Of a DNA stretch of 64,000 nucleotides, positions 48,334-57,229 are shown piece after piece. This DNA is from Thalassospira lucentensis. GTDB lineage: Bacteria > Pseudomonadota > Alphaproteobacteria > Rhodospirillales > Thalassospiraceae. The notes beneath the pieces were generated by a model. It saw nothing but the letters and a program-made list of their open reading frames with translations, had not been told where the DNA came from and did not search any database. The first letter of the stretch is position 1; every line of letters starts with the position of its first letter. The position numbers and the translations under genes were made by a program. The stretch covers positions 62,001 through 126,000 of the forward strand of contig NZ_LPVY01000003.1 of assembly GCF_001613805.1 (NCBI RefSeq), given 5' to 3'.

Positions 48334-48942
48334 TTAATCGAAATCAATTTCATCAAGATCAGGATGTTGCGGATGATCGTCAAAATCCGGATGGTCATCT
48401 TCGCGACGTTGCTGAACCTTGCGCGCGATTGTGCCTTCCAGTTCGGTCAGTTCGATAAAGTTGTCGGCCTGACGACGCAGTTCGTCGGCAACCATCGGGG
48501 GATTCGATTTGACGGTCGATACAACGGTAACACGAACACCTTTGCGCTGAACCGCGTCGACAAGACGTCGGAAATCGCCATCGCCCGAGAAAATGACAAC
48601 ATGATCAAGATGCTGGGCCATTTCCATGACATCGATCGCAAGCTCGATATCCATGTTGCCCTTGATTTTCCGGCGACCGGCGGCATCGGTGAATTCCTTG
48701 GTCGGTTTGGTGACCATGGTGTAGCCATTATAGTCAAGCCAGTCGACCAGCGGACGGATGGGGGAGTATTCCTGATCTTCGATCAGCGCGGTGTAGTAGA
48801 AGGCACGGATCAGTTGACCCTTTTGTGCAAAAAGATCCAGCAAGCGTTTGTAATCTATGTCGAAACCAAGTGCTCTGGCCGCGGCATAGAGGTTCGAGCC
48901 GTCAATGAACAGCCCGATGCGTTCCTGCGGGTAAAAAATCAT
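48334..48942 (-). CDS. NYN (LabA/DUF88) domain protein, putative nuclease
   Basis: The 202-aa product has a PIN-like NYN domain (about residues 8-165) with acidic metal-site residues: Asp14 and Asn17 in GLFIDGSNLY, the IDVMEMA aspartate after NMDIELA, and VIFSGDGDFRRLV. NYN domains are predicted or shown RNases in several families, and LabA-type proteins include bacterial members of unknown role. The last ~35 residues are strongly acidic and His rich and probably disordered. The start is at 48942, with GAGGAA just upstream. The RNA or DNA target is not known; the neighbours udg and recQ hint at nucleic acid repair but do not prove it. Confidence 0.9.
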   Translation of the reverse strand: MIFYPQERIGLFIDGSNLYAAARALGFDIDYKRLLDLFAQKGQLIRAFYYTALIEDQEYSPIRPLVDWLDYNGYTMVTKPTKEFTDAAGRRKIKGNMDIELAIDVMEMAQHLDHVVIFSGDGDFRRLVDAVQRKGVRVTVVSTVKSNPPMVADELRRQADNFIELTELEGTIARKVQQRREDDHPDFDDHPQHPDLDEIDFD

Positions 48943-49133
48943 CTGAAAATTCCTCAAACATAGCTTTTTAATAATGCCGTTTCCAAAATTCGGGAAACGC
49001 CGACTTTTTTACCGTGCAACTGCACACAAAGAAAGGGCGAAAATATCGTGGACACAACGGGATCGCTTCCGTAGTTATGCGCCAGCATCCCCGCAAATGA
49101 TGTGCAACAGCCCGTTTCGTGAGCAAGCCGACC

Positions 49134-49661
49134 ATGAACAACGACACTGCCCGTAATGACAGGGTGATCCTGATCGCCTTTGGCGCCAATCTTCCTACCG
49201 AGGAATATGGGGCGCCTGCCGATACATTGAAAGCGGCCCTTAAACGATTGGCGGAGGATGGCGACATTTCTGTGGCAAATGTATCCCCGTTCTACGAGAC
49301 CGCCCCGGTTCCGGTTTCGGACCAGCCCTGGTATGTCAATGGCGTTGCGCGGCTTGAAACGGTTTTGGGCGCGCATGATCTTCTGGCGCGTTTACACAAG
49401 GTTGAGGCCGAGTTTGGCCGCGTTCGGCGCGAAAGAAACGAGGCGCGTGCCATCGATCTTGATCTGATTGCCTATGGCGATGATCTGGTGATCGAGCAGG
49501 GTGGTATTCAGGTGCCCCATCCGCGCATGCACCAACGGGCGTTCGTTCTGCTGCCGCTTCGCGATATCGTTCCGAACTGGCAGCATCCGCAGCTTTGTCA
49601 GTCGATTGATGATTTGATCGGGGCACTTCCGGCGGATCAGGAAATCCGCAAACAATCCTGA
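49134..49661 (+). CDS. folK: 2-amino-4-hydroxy-6-hydroxymethyldihydropteridine pyrophosphokinase
   Basis: Transfers pyrophosphate from ATP to 6-hydroxymethyl-7,8-dihydropterin in folate synthesis. The 175-aa product has the family motifs LIAFGANLPTEEYGAP, FYETAPVPVSDQPWYVNGVA and the signature RRERNEARAIDLDLIAYGD, plus the C-terminal PHPRMHQRAFVLLPL. The start is chosen at the ATG at 49134; a GTG at 49119 is also in frame and neither has a strong ribosome site. It stands alone, divergent from the NYN gene and followed by the rpoZ promoter. Confidence 0.95.
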   Translation: MNNDTARNDRVILIAFGANLPTEEYGAPADTLKAALKRLAEDGDISVANVSPFYETAPVPVSDQPWYVNGVARLETVLGAHDLLARLHKVEAEFGRVRRERNEARAIDLDLIAYGDDLVIEQGGIQVPHPRMHQRAFVLLPLRDIVPNWQHPQLCQSIDDLIGALPADQEIRKQS

Positions 49662-49709
49662 TATGCGTAAAGAACCGCTAAAAACCTTCCCATCCGGACG
49701 GCTTCGCTG

Positions 49710-49738
49710 TTGCAACAATCCAAATGCGACGCTATAAA
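49710..49738 (+). promoter_or_regulatory. Predicted promoter of rpoZ
   Basis: TTGCAA (49710-49715) and TATAAA (49733-49738) are separated by 17 nt, about 40 nt before the rpoZ ATG. This is one of the clearest sigma70-like promoters in the window. Confidence 0.62.
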
Positions 49739-49778
49739 GTCCGGTCTGGACACCCCAAAAGTATTTCTGGAGACATTT

Positions 49779-50117
49779 ATGGCGCGCGTTACCGTCGAAG
49801 ATTGCGTTGAAAAGATTCCGAACCGCTTCGAGCTCGTGATGCTGGCAGCTCAGCGTGCACGCAACATCTCGGCCGGTGCCGAACTGACCATTGATCGTGA
49901 CAACGACAAGAACCCGGTTGTTGCCCTGCGCGAAATTGCAGAACAGACCGTTGATTATGACGATCTGCGCAATGGCATGGTTTCCGGCTTGCAGCGGCAT
50001 GTGGAATCCGATGAGCCTGAAGAAGCCGAAGACGATTTTGGTCCGAAGCTGATGGCAGAAGCAATTGAAGATGCTTCGGTTGGCGTGACCATCCCGTCCG
50101 CTGACGAAGACGAATAA
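49779..50117 (+). CDS. rpoZ: RNA polymerase omega subunit
   Basis: Small subunit that helps assemble RNA polymerase and forms part of a ppGpp site. The 112-aa product starts at the ATG at 49779 with GGAGA upstream (MARVTVEDC); the frame open from 49710 overlaps the promoter. The family region [21 protein letters not shown] is intact and is followed by [10 protein letters not shown]; the C-terminal 30 residues are acidic. It is followed by a terminator and then by the (p)ppGpp synthetase gene, a conserved pairing. Confidence 0.97.
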   Translation: MARVTVEDCVEKIPNRFELVMLAAQRARNISAGAELTIDRDNDKNPVVALREIAEQTVDYDDLRNGMVSGLQRHVESDEPEEAEDDFGPKLMAEAIEDASVGVTIPSADEDE

Positions 50118-50153
50118 GGTCAAGTAACCTTGTTCTGAGACAACTTTCAAAAG

Positions 50154-50189
50154 AAAAGCCACGGTGATTATCTTCCGTGGCTTTTTTTT
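50154..50189 (+). terminator. Intrinsic terminator of rpoZ
   Basis: AAAAGCCACGG (50154-50164) pairs with CCGTGGCTTTT (50175-50185) around a 10-nt loop, with eight T residues at 50182-50189. Confidence 0.93.
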
Positions 50190-50259
50190 ATCCAAATCGT
50201 ACTATCTTATGAAGGGGTATGGATTTAGCCCCGTCAGACGAATACGGAGAAGCCACTGA

Positions 50260-52401
50260 ATGATGCGCCAATACGAACTTGTGGAACGGGTTAAGGCCTA
50301 TGATCCGGATGCATGCGAAACGTCGCTGAACCGGGCATATGTCTATGCTACCCAAAAACACGGTTCACAGAAGCGCGCCAATGGGGACCCGTATTTTTCC
50401 CATCCGATCGAAGTCGCCGGTATTCTGACGAACTACAAACTTGATTGCGACACGATCATCACGGCACTGTTGCACGACACCATCGAAGACACCGATGCAA
50501 CACCGCAGGAAATTACCAAGCTGTTTGGCAGCAACATCATGAAGCTGGTCGATGGTGTGACCAAGCTGACCCAGATCGAGCTTAAATCTGCCGACTCAAA
50601 ACAGGCAGAGAATTTCCGCAAACTGTTGCTGGCGATGTCCGAGGACATCCGGGTTCTGCTGGTGAAGCTTGCCGACCGTTTGCATAACATGCGCACGCTG
50701 CATTACATCCCGAAACCGGAAAAGCGGGTGCGGATTGCCGCCGAAACGCTCGAGATTTATGCGCCGCTTGCCGAACGCATCGGTATGCATGACATCAAGG
50801 AAGAACTTGAAGACCTTGCCTTCCAGCATATCAATCAGGAAGCACGTGATTCGATCCGTGCCCGACTGGAGTTCCTGCGCGAGAAGGACGACAATGTCGT
50901 CAACCGCATTGTCAGCGAGCTGAAAGAAGTCATCAGCCGTCAGGGGCTGTCGGTCGATATTTACGGGCGTGAAAAGCGTCCTTATTCGATCTGGCAGAAG
51001 ATGCAGCGCAAGAACATCACCTTTGGTGAACTGTCCGATATCATGGCGTTCCGTGTTCTGGTCGAGGACATGCCGCAATGCTACGAGGTTCTTGGCTATC
51101 TGCATGCCAACTACAAGGTCGTGCCGGGCCGGTTCAAGGATTACATATCGACCCCCAAGCCGAACGGCTACCGATCCATTCATACCACCGTACTTGGCCC
51201 GGAAAATCATCGCATCGAGGTGCAGATACGCACCCGGCAGATGCACGAGGTCAACGAAAACGGTGTGGCTGCACACTGGGCCTATAAACAGGGCAGCGGG
51301 GATGAAAACAAGGAAGGCGTTCAGTATCGCTGGCTGCGCGATCTGCTTGATATCCTTGAACATGCCTCAGAACCCGAAGAATTCCTTGAACATACCAAGC
51401 TTGCGATGTTCCAGGATCAGGTGTTCTGTTTCAGCCCGAAAGGCGATGTGATTGCATTGCCGGCTGGTGCCACGCCTGTCGACTTTGCCTATATGATCCA
51501 TACCCATATCGGCGACACCTGTGTCGGGGCGAAAGTGAACGGCGCGATGGTACCGTTGCGCACGACCCTGAATAATGGTGATCAGGTCGAAATCGTAACC
51601 TCGAAGGCGCAGACACCGAATCCCACGTGGGAACGGTTTGTCGCGACCGGCAAGGCGCGCGCGCGTATCCGCCGTTTCATCCGCCAGCAGCAGGAAGACC
51701 AGTACAAGGATCTGGGAAAGGCCATTCTGCAAAAGGCCTTCCGGCAGGAAGGTTACGATTATTCCGACAAGGCAATCGATGGTGTCCTGAAGATATTCAA
51801 ACTGCCAAGTGTAGATACGCTTCTGGCGTCAGTCGGGGCAGGGCACCATACCGGCCGCGAGATTGTTCATGCGGTTTTCCCGGGCACGAAAGATGTCGAA
51901 ACCGCGCGCAAGGTCGTGCCGCTGGAACGTGCGCGCAATCGCAAACATGACCACGCCATACCGCTTAAGGGGCTGATCCCGGGCATGGCTGTTCACTATG
52001 CCGGGTGCTGCCATCCGCTTCCGGGGGACCGGATTGTCGGCATCGTTACGACCGGCAAGGGTGTCACGATTCATACAATTGATTGCGATACGCTTGAAAC
52101 CTTTACCGAGCAGCCTGAACGCTGGCTTGACGTTGGCTGGGACAATGATGGCGAGCCGGAACATTTCATCGGGCGCCTTGGCCTGACTGTCGGGCATGAG
52201 CAGGGGGCGCTGAGTTCAATTACCAGCGTGATTGCCAAGAACCACGGCAATATTACCAACCTTCGCTTCACCAACCGCACGCAGGATTTCTTTGAAATGC
52301 TGATCGATATTGATGTGGTTGACGTCAAACATCTGACCAACATCATCGCGGCATTGCGCGCGACACCTGTGGTCAACACCGTTGAGCGTGCACGCGGATG
52401 A
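50260..52401 (+). CDS. rsh: Bifunctional (p)ppGpp synthetase/hydrolase (Rsh, RelA/SpoT family)
   Basis: Stringent-response enzyme. The 713-aa product starts at either of two adjacent ATG codons preceded by CGGAGAAG. Domains in order: HD hydrolase (about 25-190, with HPIEVAGIL, ALLHDTIEDT and KLADRLHNMRT), synthetase (about 230-360, YGREKRPYSIWQKM, ELSDIMAFRVLV and PKPNGYRSIHT), TGS (about 390-450), a helical region, the zinc-finger-like YAGCCHPLPGD segment, and a C-terminal ACT domain (about 640-713). Both catalytic sets look intact, so it is likely the single alphaproteobacterial Rsh. It follows rpoZ but beyond a terminator. Confidence 0.97.
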   Translation: MMRQYELVERVKAYDPDACETSLNRAYVYATQKHGSQKRANGDPYFSHPIEVAGILTNYKLDCDTIITALLHDTIEDTDATPQEITKLFGSNIMKLVDGVTKLTQIELKSADSKQAENFRKLLLAMSEDIRVLLVKLADRLHNMRTLHYIPKPEKRVRIAAETLEIYAPLAERIGMHDIKEELEDLAFQHINQEARDSIRARLEFLREKDDNVVNRIVSELKEVISRQGLSVDIYGREKRPYSIWQKMQRKNITFGELSDIMAFRVLVEDMPQCYEVLGYLHANYKVVPGRFKDYISTPKPNGYRSIHTTVLGPENHRIEVQIRTRQMHEVNENGVAAHWAYKQGSGDENKEGVQYRWLRDLLDILEHASEPEEFLEHTKLAMFQDQVFCFSPKGDVIALPAGATPVDFAYMIHTHIGDTCVGAKVNGAMVPLRTTLNNGDQVEIVTSKAQTPNPTWERFVATGKARARIRRFIRQQQEDQYKDLGKAILQKAFRQEGYDYSDKAIDGVLKIFKLPSVDTLLASVGAGHHTGREIVHAVFPGTKDVETARKVVPLERARNRKHDHAIPLKGLIPGMAVHYAGCCHPLPGDRIVGIVTTGKGVTIHTIDCDTLETFTEQPERWLDVGWDNDGEPEHFIGRLGLTVGHEQGALSSITSVIAKNHGNITNLRFTNRTQDFFEMLIDIDVVDVKHLTNIIAALRATPVVNTVERARG

Positions 52402-52532
52402 AACAGGATTGTGAAGGAGTTCGCCTTTTGGGCAAATCGGGCGCAAAATCCTTGCCAAGCGGGCGCCTAACACTTACGCATATGCCACACCTGTTTTACG
52501 CCTGTCCCGTTTGGCCTATGAATTGATCCTGC

Positions 52533-53243
52533 ATGTTCCGGCGCCGCATCAAACCGACATCCTTTGAACGCATAAGAAATGTGCTTTGGCCGCGCGGAGG
52601 CTGGCGCAGATCGTCGCGATATTTCGCCCATCGTGTGGCACGACTGCCGGGAACGCCCTACAGCATCGCTTCGGGGTTTGCCATCGGGGCCGCGGTATCC
52701 TTTACCCCTTTCATCGGCTTTCATTTTGTTCTGTCGGCGCTGTTCAGCATACTGACACGAAGCAATCTGGTTGCGTCTTTACTCGGAACCATCGTCGGCA
52801 ATCCCTGGACATTTCCGTTCATCTGGTTGTGGCTTTATACGTGCGGCAACTGGATTCTTGGAACGAACCTTGCGACCGATACTGTCCATTTCAATATGGC
52901 GGTGCTCTGGGACTTTGTGGTCATGGGGCTAAACTATATCGGTGGGGGACTGATTTTCGGTCACTGGGATACGGCCGATCAGGCTGCCCTGGCGCGGCTT
53001 TGGGAAAGTATCGTCGACATCATCTGGCCGATGATGGTTGGTTGCGTTCCCACTTCACTTGTCGTCTGGATGCTGTTTTACTTCCCTGTACGCCGGGCCG
53101 TCGTCATCTATCGTCACAACCGCATCCTGCGCCGGATGAAAACATCCGAACGTCATGGGCTTGGCCCGATGCTTGAAAGTGCGAAAAAGAAAATCGGGAC
53201 GGCTGCGGCCCACGCCACCAAAAAGCAGGACGAAAAGCAATGA
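52533..53243 (+). CDS. DUF2062 membrane protein
   Basis: The 236-aa product belongs to the DUF2062 family of uncharacterised inner-membrane proteins. Visible features are a basic N terminus (about residues 1-35), the conserved [21 protein letters not shown] segment (read as adjoining motifs PYSIASGF and FTPFIGFH), the [12 protein letters not shown] motif, three to four membrane helices between about 45 and 195, and a basic, Lys-rich C terminus. Function is unknown. No strong ribosome site precedes the ATG, so the start is tentative. The stop overlaps the pdxJ ATG by 4 nt, so it is coupled with pdxJ-acpS-lepB-rnc-era. Confidence 0.88.
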   Translation: MFRRRIKPTSFERIRNVLWPRGGWRRSSRYFAHRVARLPGTPYSIASGFAIGAAVSFTPFIGFHFVLSALFSILTRSNLVASLLGTIVGNPWTFPFIWLWLYTCGNWILGTNLATDTVHFNMAVLWDFVVMGLNYIGGGLIFGHWDTADQAALARLWESIVDIIWPMMVGCVPTSLVVWMLFYFPVRRAVVIYRHNRILRRMKTSERHGLGPMLESAKKKIGTAAAHATKKQDEKQ

Positions 53244-53989
53244 GCGCGAAATTAAGGCTGGGTGTGAATATCGACCATGTTGCCACGATCCGCAATGCGC
53301 GCGGCGGTGTGCATCCCGACCCGGTAAGGGCGGCAATCCTGGCCGCAAAAGCCGGTGCGGATGGCATAACAGCCCATCTGCGTGAAGATCGTCGCCATAT
53401 TTCAGATAACGATATCAAACGCTTGCGCGCCGAAATTGATCTTCCGCTGAATTTCGAAATGGCCGCGACGGATGAAATGCTGGCGATTGCGGTTGCGGCA
53501 AAACCGCATGCTGCCTGCATCGTTCCGGAAAAGCGCGAAGAACGCACGACCGAAGGCGGTCTGGATGCCGCAGGCGGGCATAATCACCTGCATAAATATG
53601 TTTCGGAACTTGGGGCAGCGGGGATTCGTGTTTCGCTGTTTATCGAGGCATCAAGGGCGCAGCTTGATGCGGCCAAACATCTTGGCGCGCCCGTTGTTGA
53701 AATTCACACCGGTGCCTATTGCGATAAAACGGGCGAGGCACGGGCGCACGAGCTGGAACGTATTCGGGATGCCGTTCGCTATGGTGCCAGTATCGGGCTT
53801 GAAGTTCATGCCGGACATGGTCTTAGCTTTGATACGGTTTCACCTGTCGCGGCGATGCCGGAAATTGCCGAGCTCAATATCGGCCATTTCCTGATTGGCG
53901 AGGCGGTGTTTACCGGCCTGGAACACAGCATTGCAGAAATGCGTCGATTAATGGATCTGGCACGCCAGGAAAGTGACAACGCACAATGA
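53240..53989 (+). CDS. pdxJ: Pyridoxine 5'-phosphate synthase
   Basis: Condenses 3-amino-2-oxopropyl phosphate with deoxyxylulose 5-phosphate to pyridoxine 5'-phosphate, sharing the DXP pool with Dxr. The 249-aa TIM barrel has the signatures [56 protein letters not shown] and [12 protein letters not shown]. It overlaps the DUF2062 gene and acpS by 4 nt each (ATGA junctions). Confidence 0.97.
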   Translation: MSAKLRLGVNIDHVATIRNARGGVHPDPVRAAILAAKAGADGITAHLREDRRHISDNDIKRLRAEIDLPLNFEMAATDEMLAIAVAAKPHAACIVPEKREERTTEGGLDAAGGHNHLHKYVSELGAAGIRVSLFIEASRAQLDAAKHLGAPVVEIHTGAYCDKTGEARAHELERIRDAVRYGASIGLEVHAGHGLSFDTVSPVAAMPEIAELNIGHFLIGEAVFTGLEHSIAEMRRLMDLARQESDNAQ

Positions 53990-54381
53990 TTATTGGCATT
54001 GGCACCGATCTGTGTGATATCCGGCGGATTGAAACAGCGCTGGATCGTCATGGCGAACGTTTCATGAAGCGCGTTTTCACCGAGATCGAGATCGCACGTG
54101 CCGTGCGCCGCCCGCACAGGACGGCATCGTCACTGGCGATGGCATTTGCGGCAAAGGAAGCATGTTCCAAGGCATTGGGAACAGGTTTTCGTCGTGGTGT
54201 GTATCACAGCACCATGGGGGTTGTGCATCAGCCCAGTGGCAAGCCTGACATGGTGTTGATTGACGGCGCGCTGAAAAGACTTGAAGAATTGACGCCAACA
54301 GGAAAAGTTGCATCAGTTTATGTAACGCTGACAGACGAATACCCGTTGGCGAATGCGGTCGTGGTAATTTCGGCCGATTGA
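53986..54381 (+). CDS. acpS: Holo-[acyl-carrier-protein] synthase
   Basis: Transfers 4'-phosphopantetheine from CoA to apo-ACP, giving the ACP used by FabZ, LpxA and LpxD. The 131-aa product has the two Mg/CoA motifs of the family: [14 protein letters not shown] at the N terminus and [16 protein letters not shown] in the middle. Length is typical. It starts in the ATGA overlap with pdxJ and ends 30 nt before lepB. Confidence 0.97.
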   Translation: MIIGIGTDLCDIRRIETALDRHGERFMKRVFTEIEIARAVRRPHRTASSLAMAFAAKEACSKALGTGFRRGVYHSTMGVVHQPSGKPDMVLIDGALKRLEELTPTGKVASVYVTLTDEYPLANAVVVISAD

Positions 54382-54411
54382 TTGGTAAAAAATGATTGGT
54401 TTAGATACTGA

Positions 54412-55158
54412 ATGGAAAAGCTAGTGCAAAAGAAGAAAACGGGTGGACTTCTGGACACCTTGAAAACCGTTTTCTGGGCCATTGTGATCGCGCTTCTGGT
54501 TCGGACATTCGCCTTCGAACCGTTTAATATTCCATCTGGTTCGATGATCCCGACCTTGCTGGTTGGCGACTATTTGTTCGTGTCGAAATTTTCCTATGGA
54601 TATTCAAAGCACAGCCTGCCATTCAGCGTGCCGCTGATTCCCGGGCGTATCATGTCGTCCGAACCGGAACGCGGCGATGTGGTGGTTTTCAAACTGCCTG
54701 CCGATCCGTCGCAGGATTACATCAAACGTGTTATCGGCCTGCCGGGCGATACGGTTCAGGTTACCAATGGTCGTTTGCTGATTAACGGCAAAACCGTCGA
54801 ACGTGACCGGATCGAGGATTACATCCTGACCGATGGCAGCGGGCAGGCGATTGCCGTGCCGCAATATATCGAAACTCTTCCGAACGGTAAGGTTCACCGC
54901 ATCCTTGAAATCTTTGGCGATCAGGGGCCGAGCGACAACACCGAACCCTTTACCGTTCCCGAAGGGCATTTCTTCATGATGGGTGACAACCGCGACAATT
55001 CGGCAGACAGCCGTGCCTTCCCGTCGCGGTTCCGGTTCGTTCCGATCGAAAACCTCGTGGGACGTGCGGAATTCCTGTTCTATTCCAAAGACAGCTCGCA
55101 GCCGATTTATGACTTGGGCAGCATCCGGTTTGACCGGTTGTTCCAGGGAGTTAACTAA
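54412..55158 (+). CDS. lepB: Signal peptidase I
   Basis: Cleaves signal peptides of exported proteins at the outer face of the inner membrane. The 248-aa product has a basic N terminus and one membrane helix (about 17-34). The catalytic pair is Ser44 in PSGSMIPTL and Lys105 in YIKRVIGLPGD; the GDNRDNSADSR signature follows. Length and single anchor are typical of alphaproteobacteria. Its stop overlaps the rnc ATG by one base (TAATG). Confidence 0.97.
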   Translation: MEKLVQKKKTGGLLDTLKTVFWAIVIALLVRTFAFEPFNIPSGSMIPTLLVGDYLFVSKFSYGYSKHSLPFSVPLIPGRIMSSEPERGDVVVFKLPADPSQDYIKRVIGLPGDTVQVTNGRLLINGKTVERDRIEDYILTDGSGQAIAVPQYIETLPNGKVHRILEIFGDQGPSDNTEPFTVPEGHFFMMGDNRDNSADSRAFPSRFRFVPIENLVGRAEFLFYSKDSSQPIYDLGSIRFDRLFQGVN

Positions 55159-55841
55159 TGGCCGAAACTGCGCCATTGATTGCTGAAATTGATCACGAAT
55201 TTGCGCAACCCGATCTGCTTCGGGTTGCGTTGACGCATCGCAGTGCCGCCAAAGGCAAGGATGCGTTAAGTGGTGGCAATGAACGGCTGGAATTTCTTGG
55301 CGACCGTGTCCTTGGGCTTGTTGTTGCCGAAATGCTTTACACGCGGTTTGGTCGCGAACGCGAGGGCGCGATGGCCAAGCGTTTTGTCGCCCTTGTCCGT
55401 CGTGAAACGCTTGCGAGGCTGGCGCAGCAGATTGGTCTTGGCAATCACATTCAAATGGCAAAAGGCGAACGTGCCGCAGGTGCAGACACCAATCCCGCCA
55501 TTTTATCTGATTGCATGGAAGCAGTGATTGCCGCACTCTATCTTGACGGCGGGCTGGAGCCCGCGAGAGTGTTTATTGAACGGCTTTGGCTGCCGCTTCT
55601 CGATGAAGCGCCCAAGCCGCCGCAGGATGCTAAAACCCGTTTGCAGGAACTGTTGCAGGGACGCGGCAAACCATTGCCGAAATATGAAATGGTTGGTCGT
55701 CAGGGCCCAGCACATGCACCTGTCTTTACCATCGAACTAAGCACCGGAGACGGTGAAAGCGTAAAGGCCGAGGGCAAATCGAAACGCGAGGCGGAACAAC
55801 TGGCCGCTCAATTGATGTTGGATACACTGAACCATGAATGA
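55158..55841 (+). CDS. rnc: Ribonuclease III
   Basis: Double-strand-specific endoribonuclease for rRNA and mRNA processing. The 227-aa product has the RNase III signature ERLEFLGDRVLG at 42-53, a second acidic cluster in LSDCMEAVIAALY, and a C-terminal double-stranded-RNA-binding domain (about 155-225, DAKTRLQELLQG and GKSKREAEQLAAQ). It overlaps lepB by one base and era by 8 nt, so lepB-rnc-era is a translationally coupled set. Confidence 0.97.
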   Translation: MAETAPLIAEIDHEFAQPDLLRVALTHRSAAKGKDALSGGNERLEFLGDRVLGLVVAEMLYTRFGREREGAMAKRFVALVRRETLARLAQQIGLGNHIQMAKGERAAGADTNPAILSDCMEAVIAALYLDGGLEPARVFIERLWLPLLDEAPKPPQDAKTRLQELLQGRGKPLPKYEMVGRQGPAHAPVFTIELSTGDGESVKAEGKSKREAEQLAAQLMLDTLNHE

Positions 55842-56772
55842 GGTTCCCACGCCTGTGAACGAAGACAGATTACCTTATCAGCAGCGGTGCGGATTTGTCG
55901 CACTGGTCGGTGCGCCAAATGCCGGTAAATCAACCCTTCTGAACCAGCTTGTCGGTACGAAAGTATCGATTGTGTCCCCCAAGGTGCAGACGACACGGAC
56001 GCGCGTGCGCGGAATCGTCATGACCGACGACGCACAGCTTGTTTTCATCGATACGCCGGGTATCTTTGCACCGAAACGCCGTCTTGACCGGGCGATGGTC
56101 AAAGCCGCGTGGAACGGCGCGGACGATGCCGATCTGGTTGTGCTTGTCATTGATGCTGGGGCAGGGATCACCGAAGAAGTCCGCGCGATCATCGACCAGC
56201 TAAAAACACAGAACCGCAAGGCCATTCTTGCGATGAACAAGGTCGATAAGGTCGCCGACAAGGAAAAGCTTCTTCGTCTGTCGCAGGAGTTTTTCGCCGA
56301 GGAAGTTTTCACCGATGTCTTCATGATTTCGGCAAAGAAAGGTTCCGGCACACAGGATCTAGTGAATTTCCTGGCTGCGAAAATGCCTGATGGGCCCTGG
56401 ATGTTCCCGGAAGACGACGTTTCGGATATGCCGTTGCGCCTTTTGGCGGCCGAGATCACGCGCGAAAAGCTTTATTATCAGCTACAGCAGGAATTGCCGT
56501 ATTCGGCAACGGTGGAAACCGAACTGTGGGAAGAGCGCAAGGACGGATCGGTCAAGCTGGAGCAGACGATTTTCGTGGAACGCGAGGGCCAGAAAGCCAT
56601 CATCCTCGGCAAAGGTGGCAAGCGCATCAAGGCGCTTGGCAGTGATGCCCGCAAGGAGCTGGAAGCCATTTTTGAACGTCGCGTTCATCTGTTCCTGTTC
56701 GTCAAGGTCCGGGAAAACTGGGGCGATGACCCCAACCGCTTTGCAATGTGGGGACTTGATCCCAACGCTTGA
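55834..56772 (+). CDS. era: GTPase Era
   Basis: Ribosome-assembly GTPase that binds the 3' end of 16S rRNA. The 312-aa product has G1 GAPNAGKS at 26-33, the G3 DTPG segment, G4 NKVD, G5 SAKKG, and a C-terminal KH domain with the IILGKGGKRIKALG loop. It starts within the last 8 nt of rnc. After its stop a 50-nt gap leads to two small membrane-protein genes and then recO. Confidence 0.97.
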   Translation: MNEVPTPVNEDRLPYQQRCGFVALVGAPNAGKSTLLNQLVGTKVSIVSPKVQTTRTRVRGIVMTDDAQLVFIDTPGIFAPKRRLDRAMVKAAWNGADDADLVVLVIDAGAGITEEVRAIIDQLKTQNRKAILAMNKVDKVADKEKLLRLSQEFFAEEVFTDVFMISAKKGSGTQDLVNFLAAKMPDGPWMFPEDDVSDMPLRLLAAEITREKLYYQLQQELPYSATVETELWEERKDGSVKLEQTIFVEREGQKAIILGKGGKRIKALGSDARKELEAIFERRVHLFLFVKVRENWGDDPNRFAMWGLDPNA

Positions 56773-56822
56773 GGCATGTCCGGCAAGCGAGACGCGATTG
56801 TAGCCAGCCAACGGGTTTGGAT

Positions 56823-57053
56823 ATGGAAAACGGATCTTTATGGGGAATAGTGTTGATTGTCGTTGGCGCCGTTGCCGCGATGATCGTTGCGCGTGTTGCC
56901 CGCCGGCCATTCCGTTATCGGCACGACGGCAAACATATCGAGCGCGAGAAATCATTCCTTTCGCGCCCGGTTAATCTTCTGGCTTTGCTGGCGGCGGTTG
57001 CGACCTTCGTTCTTGGATTGCTTTGGCGTTTGAATGGAAATGGACCGTCGTAA
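56823..57053 (+). CDS. Small predicted two-helix membrane protein, unrecognised
   Basis: I do not recognise this 76-residue product. It has a hydrophobic helix at about residues 6-24 (IVLIVVGAVAAMIVA), a basic cytoplasmic-type loop (RRPFRYRHDGKHIEREK), and a second helix at about 50-67 (LLALLAAVATFVLGLL). By the positive-inside rule both ends would face the periplasm. The ATG at 56823 is preceded by a weak GGG-rich site; the frame is open from 56769. The stop forms a TAATG overlap with the next small gene, which supports real translation of both. Codon use looks like that of the neighbours. Confidence 0.62.
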   Translation: MENGSLWGIVLIVVGAVAAMIVARVARRPFRYRHDGKHIEREKSFLSRPVNLLALLAAVATFVLGLLWRLNGNGPS

Positions 57054-57220
57054 TGACTAGGCACCACAATGATCCGATTGATGATGCAATTGATGAAGTT
57101 GAAAACAGCAACACATTGAAACGTATTGTTTTTATTGTTGCGTTGATCTGCCTTGCATCCAGTCTTGCCGGTCTTTTCTTTCTTGTTACCCGACTGATCC
57201 TGCCACGCGGCTTTTTCTAG
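57053..57220 (+). CDS. Small predicted single-helix membrane protein, unrecognised
   Basis: This 55-residue product has a His/Asp/Glu-rich N terminus (about residues 1-20), one strong membrane helix (about 24-46, IVFIVALICLASSLAGLFF) and a short C terminus ending in GFF. I recognise no family. Its ATG overlaps the stop of the preceding small gene by one base, and its stop lies 9 nt before the recO ATG, so it sits tightly within the era-recO transcript. A longer frame begins at 57023 within the first small gene. Confidence 0.6.
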   Translation: MTRHHNDPIDDAIDEVENSNTLKRIVFIVALICLASSLAGLFFLVTRLILPRGFF

Positions 57221-57229
57221 AGGTGCAGG

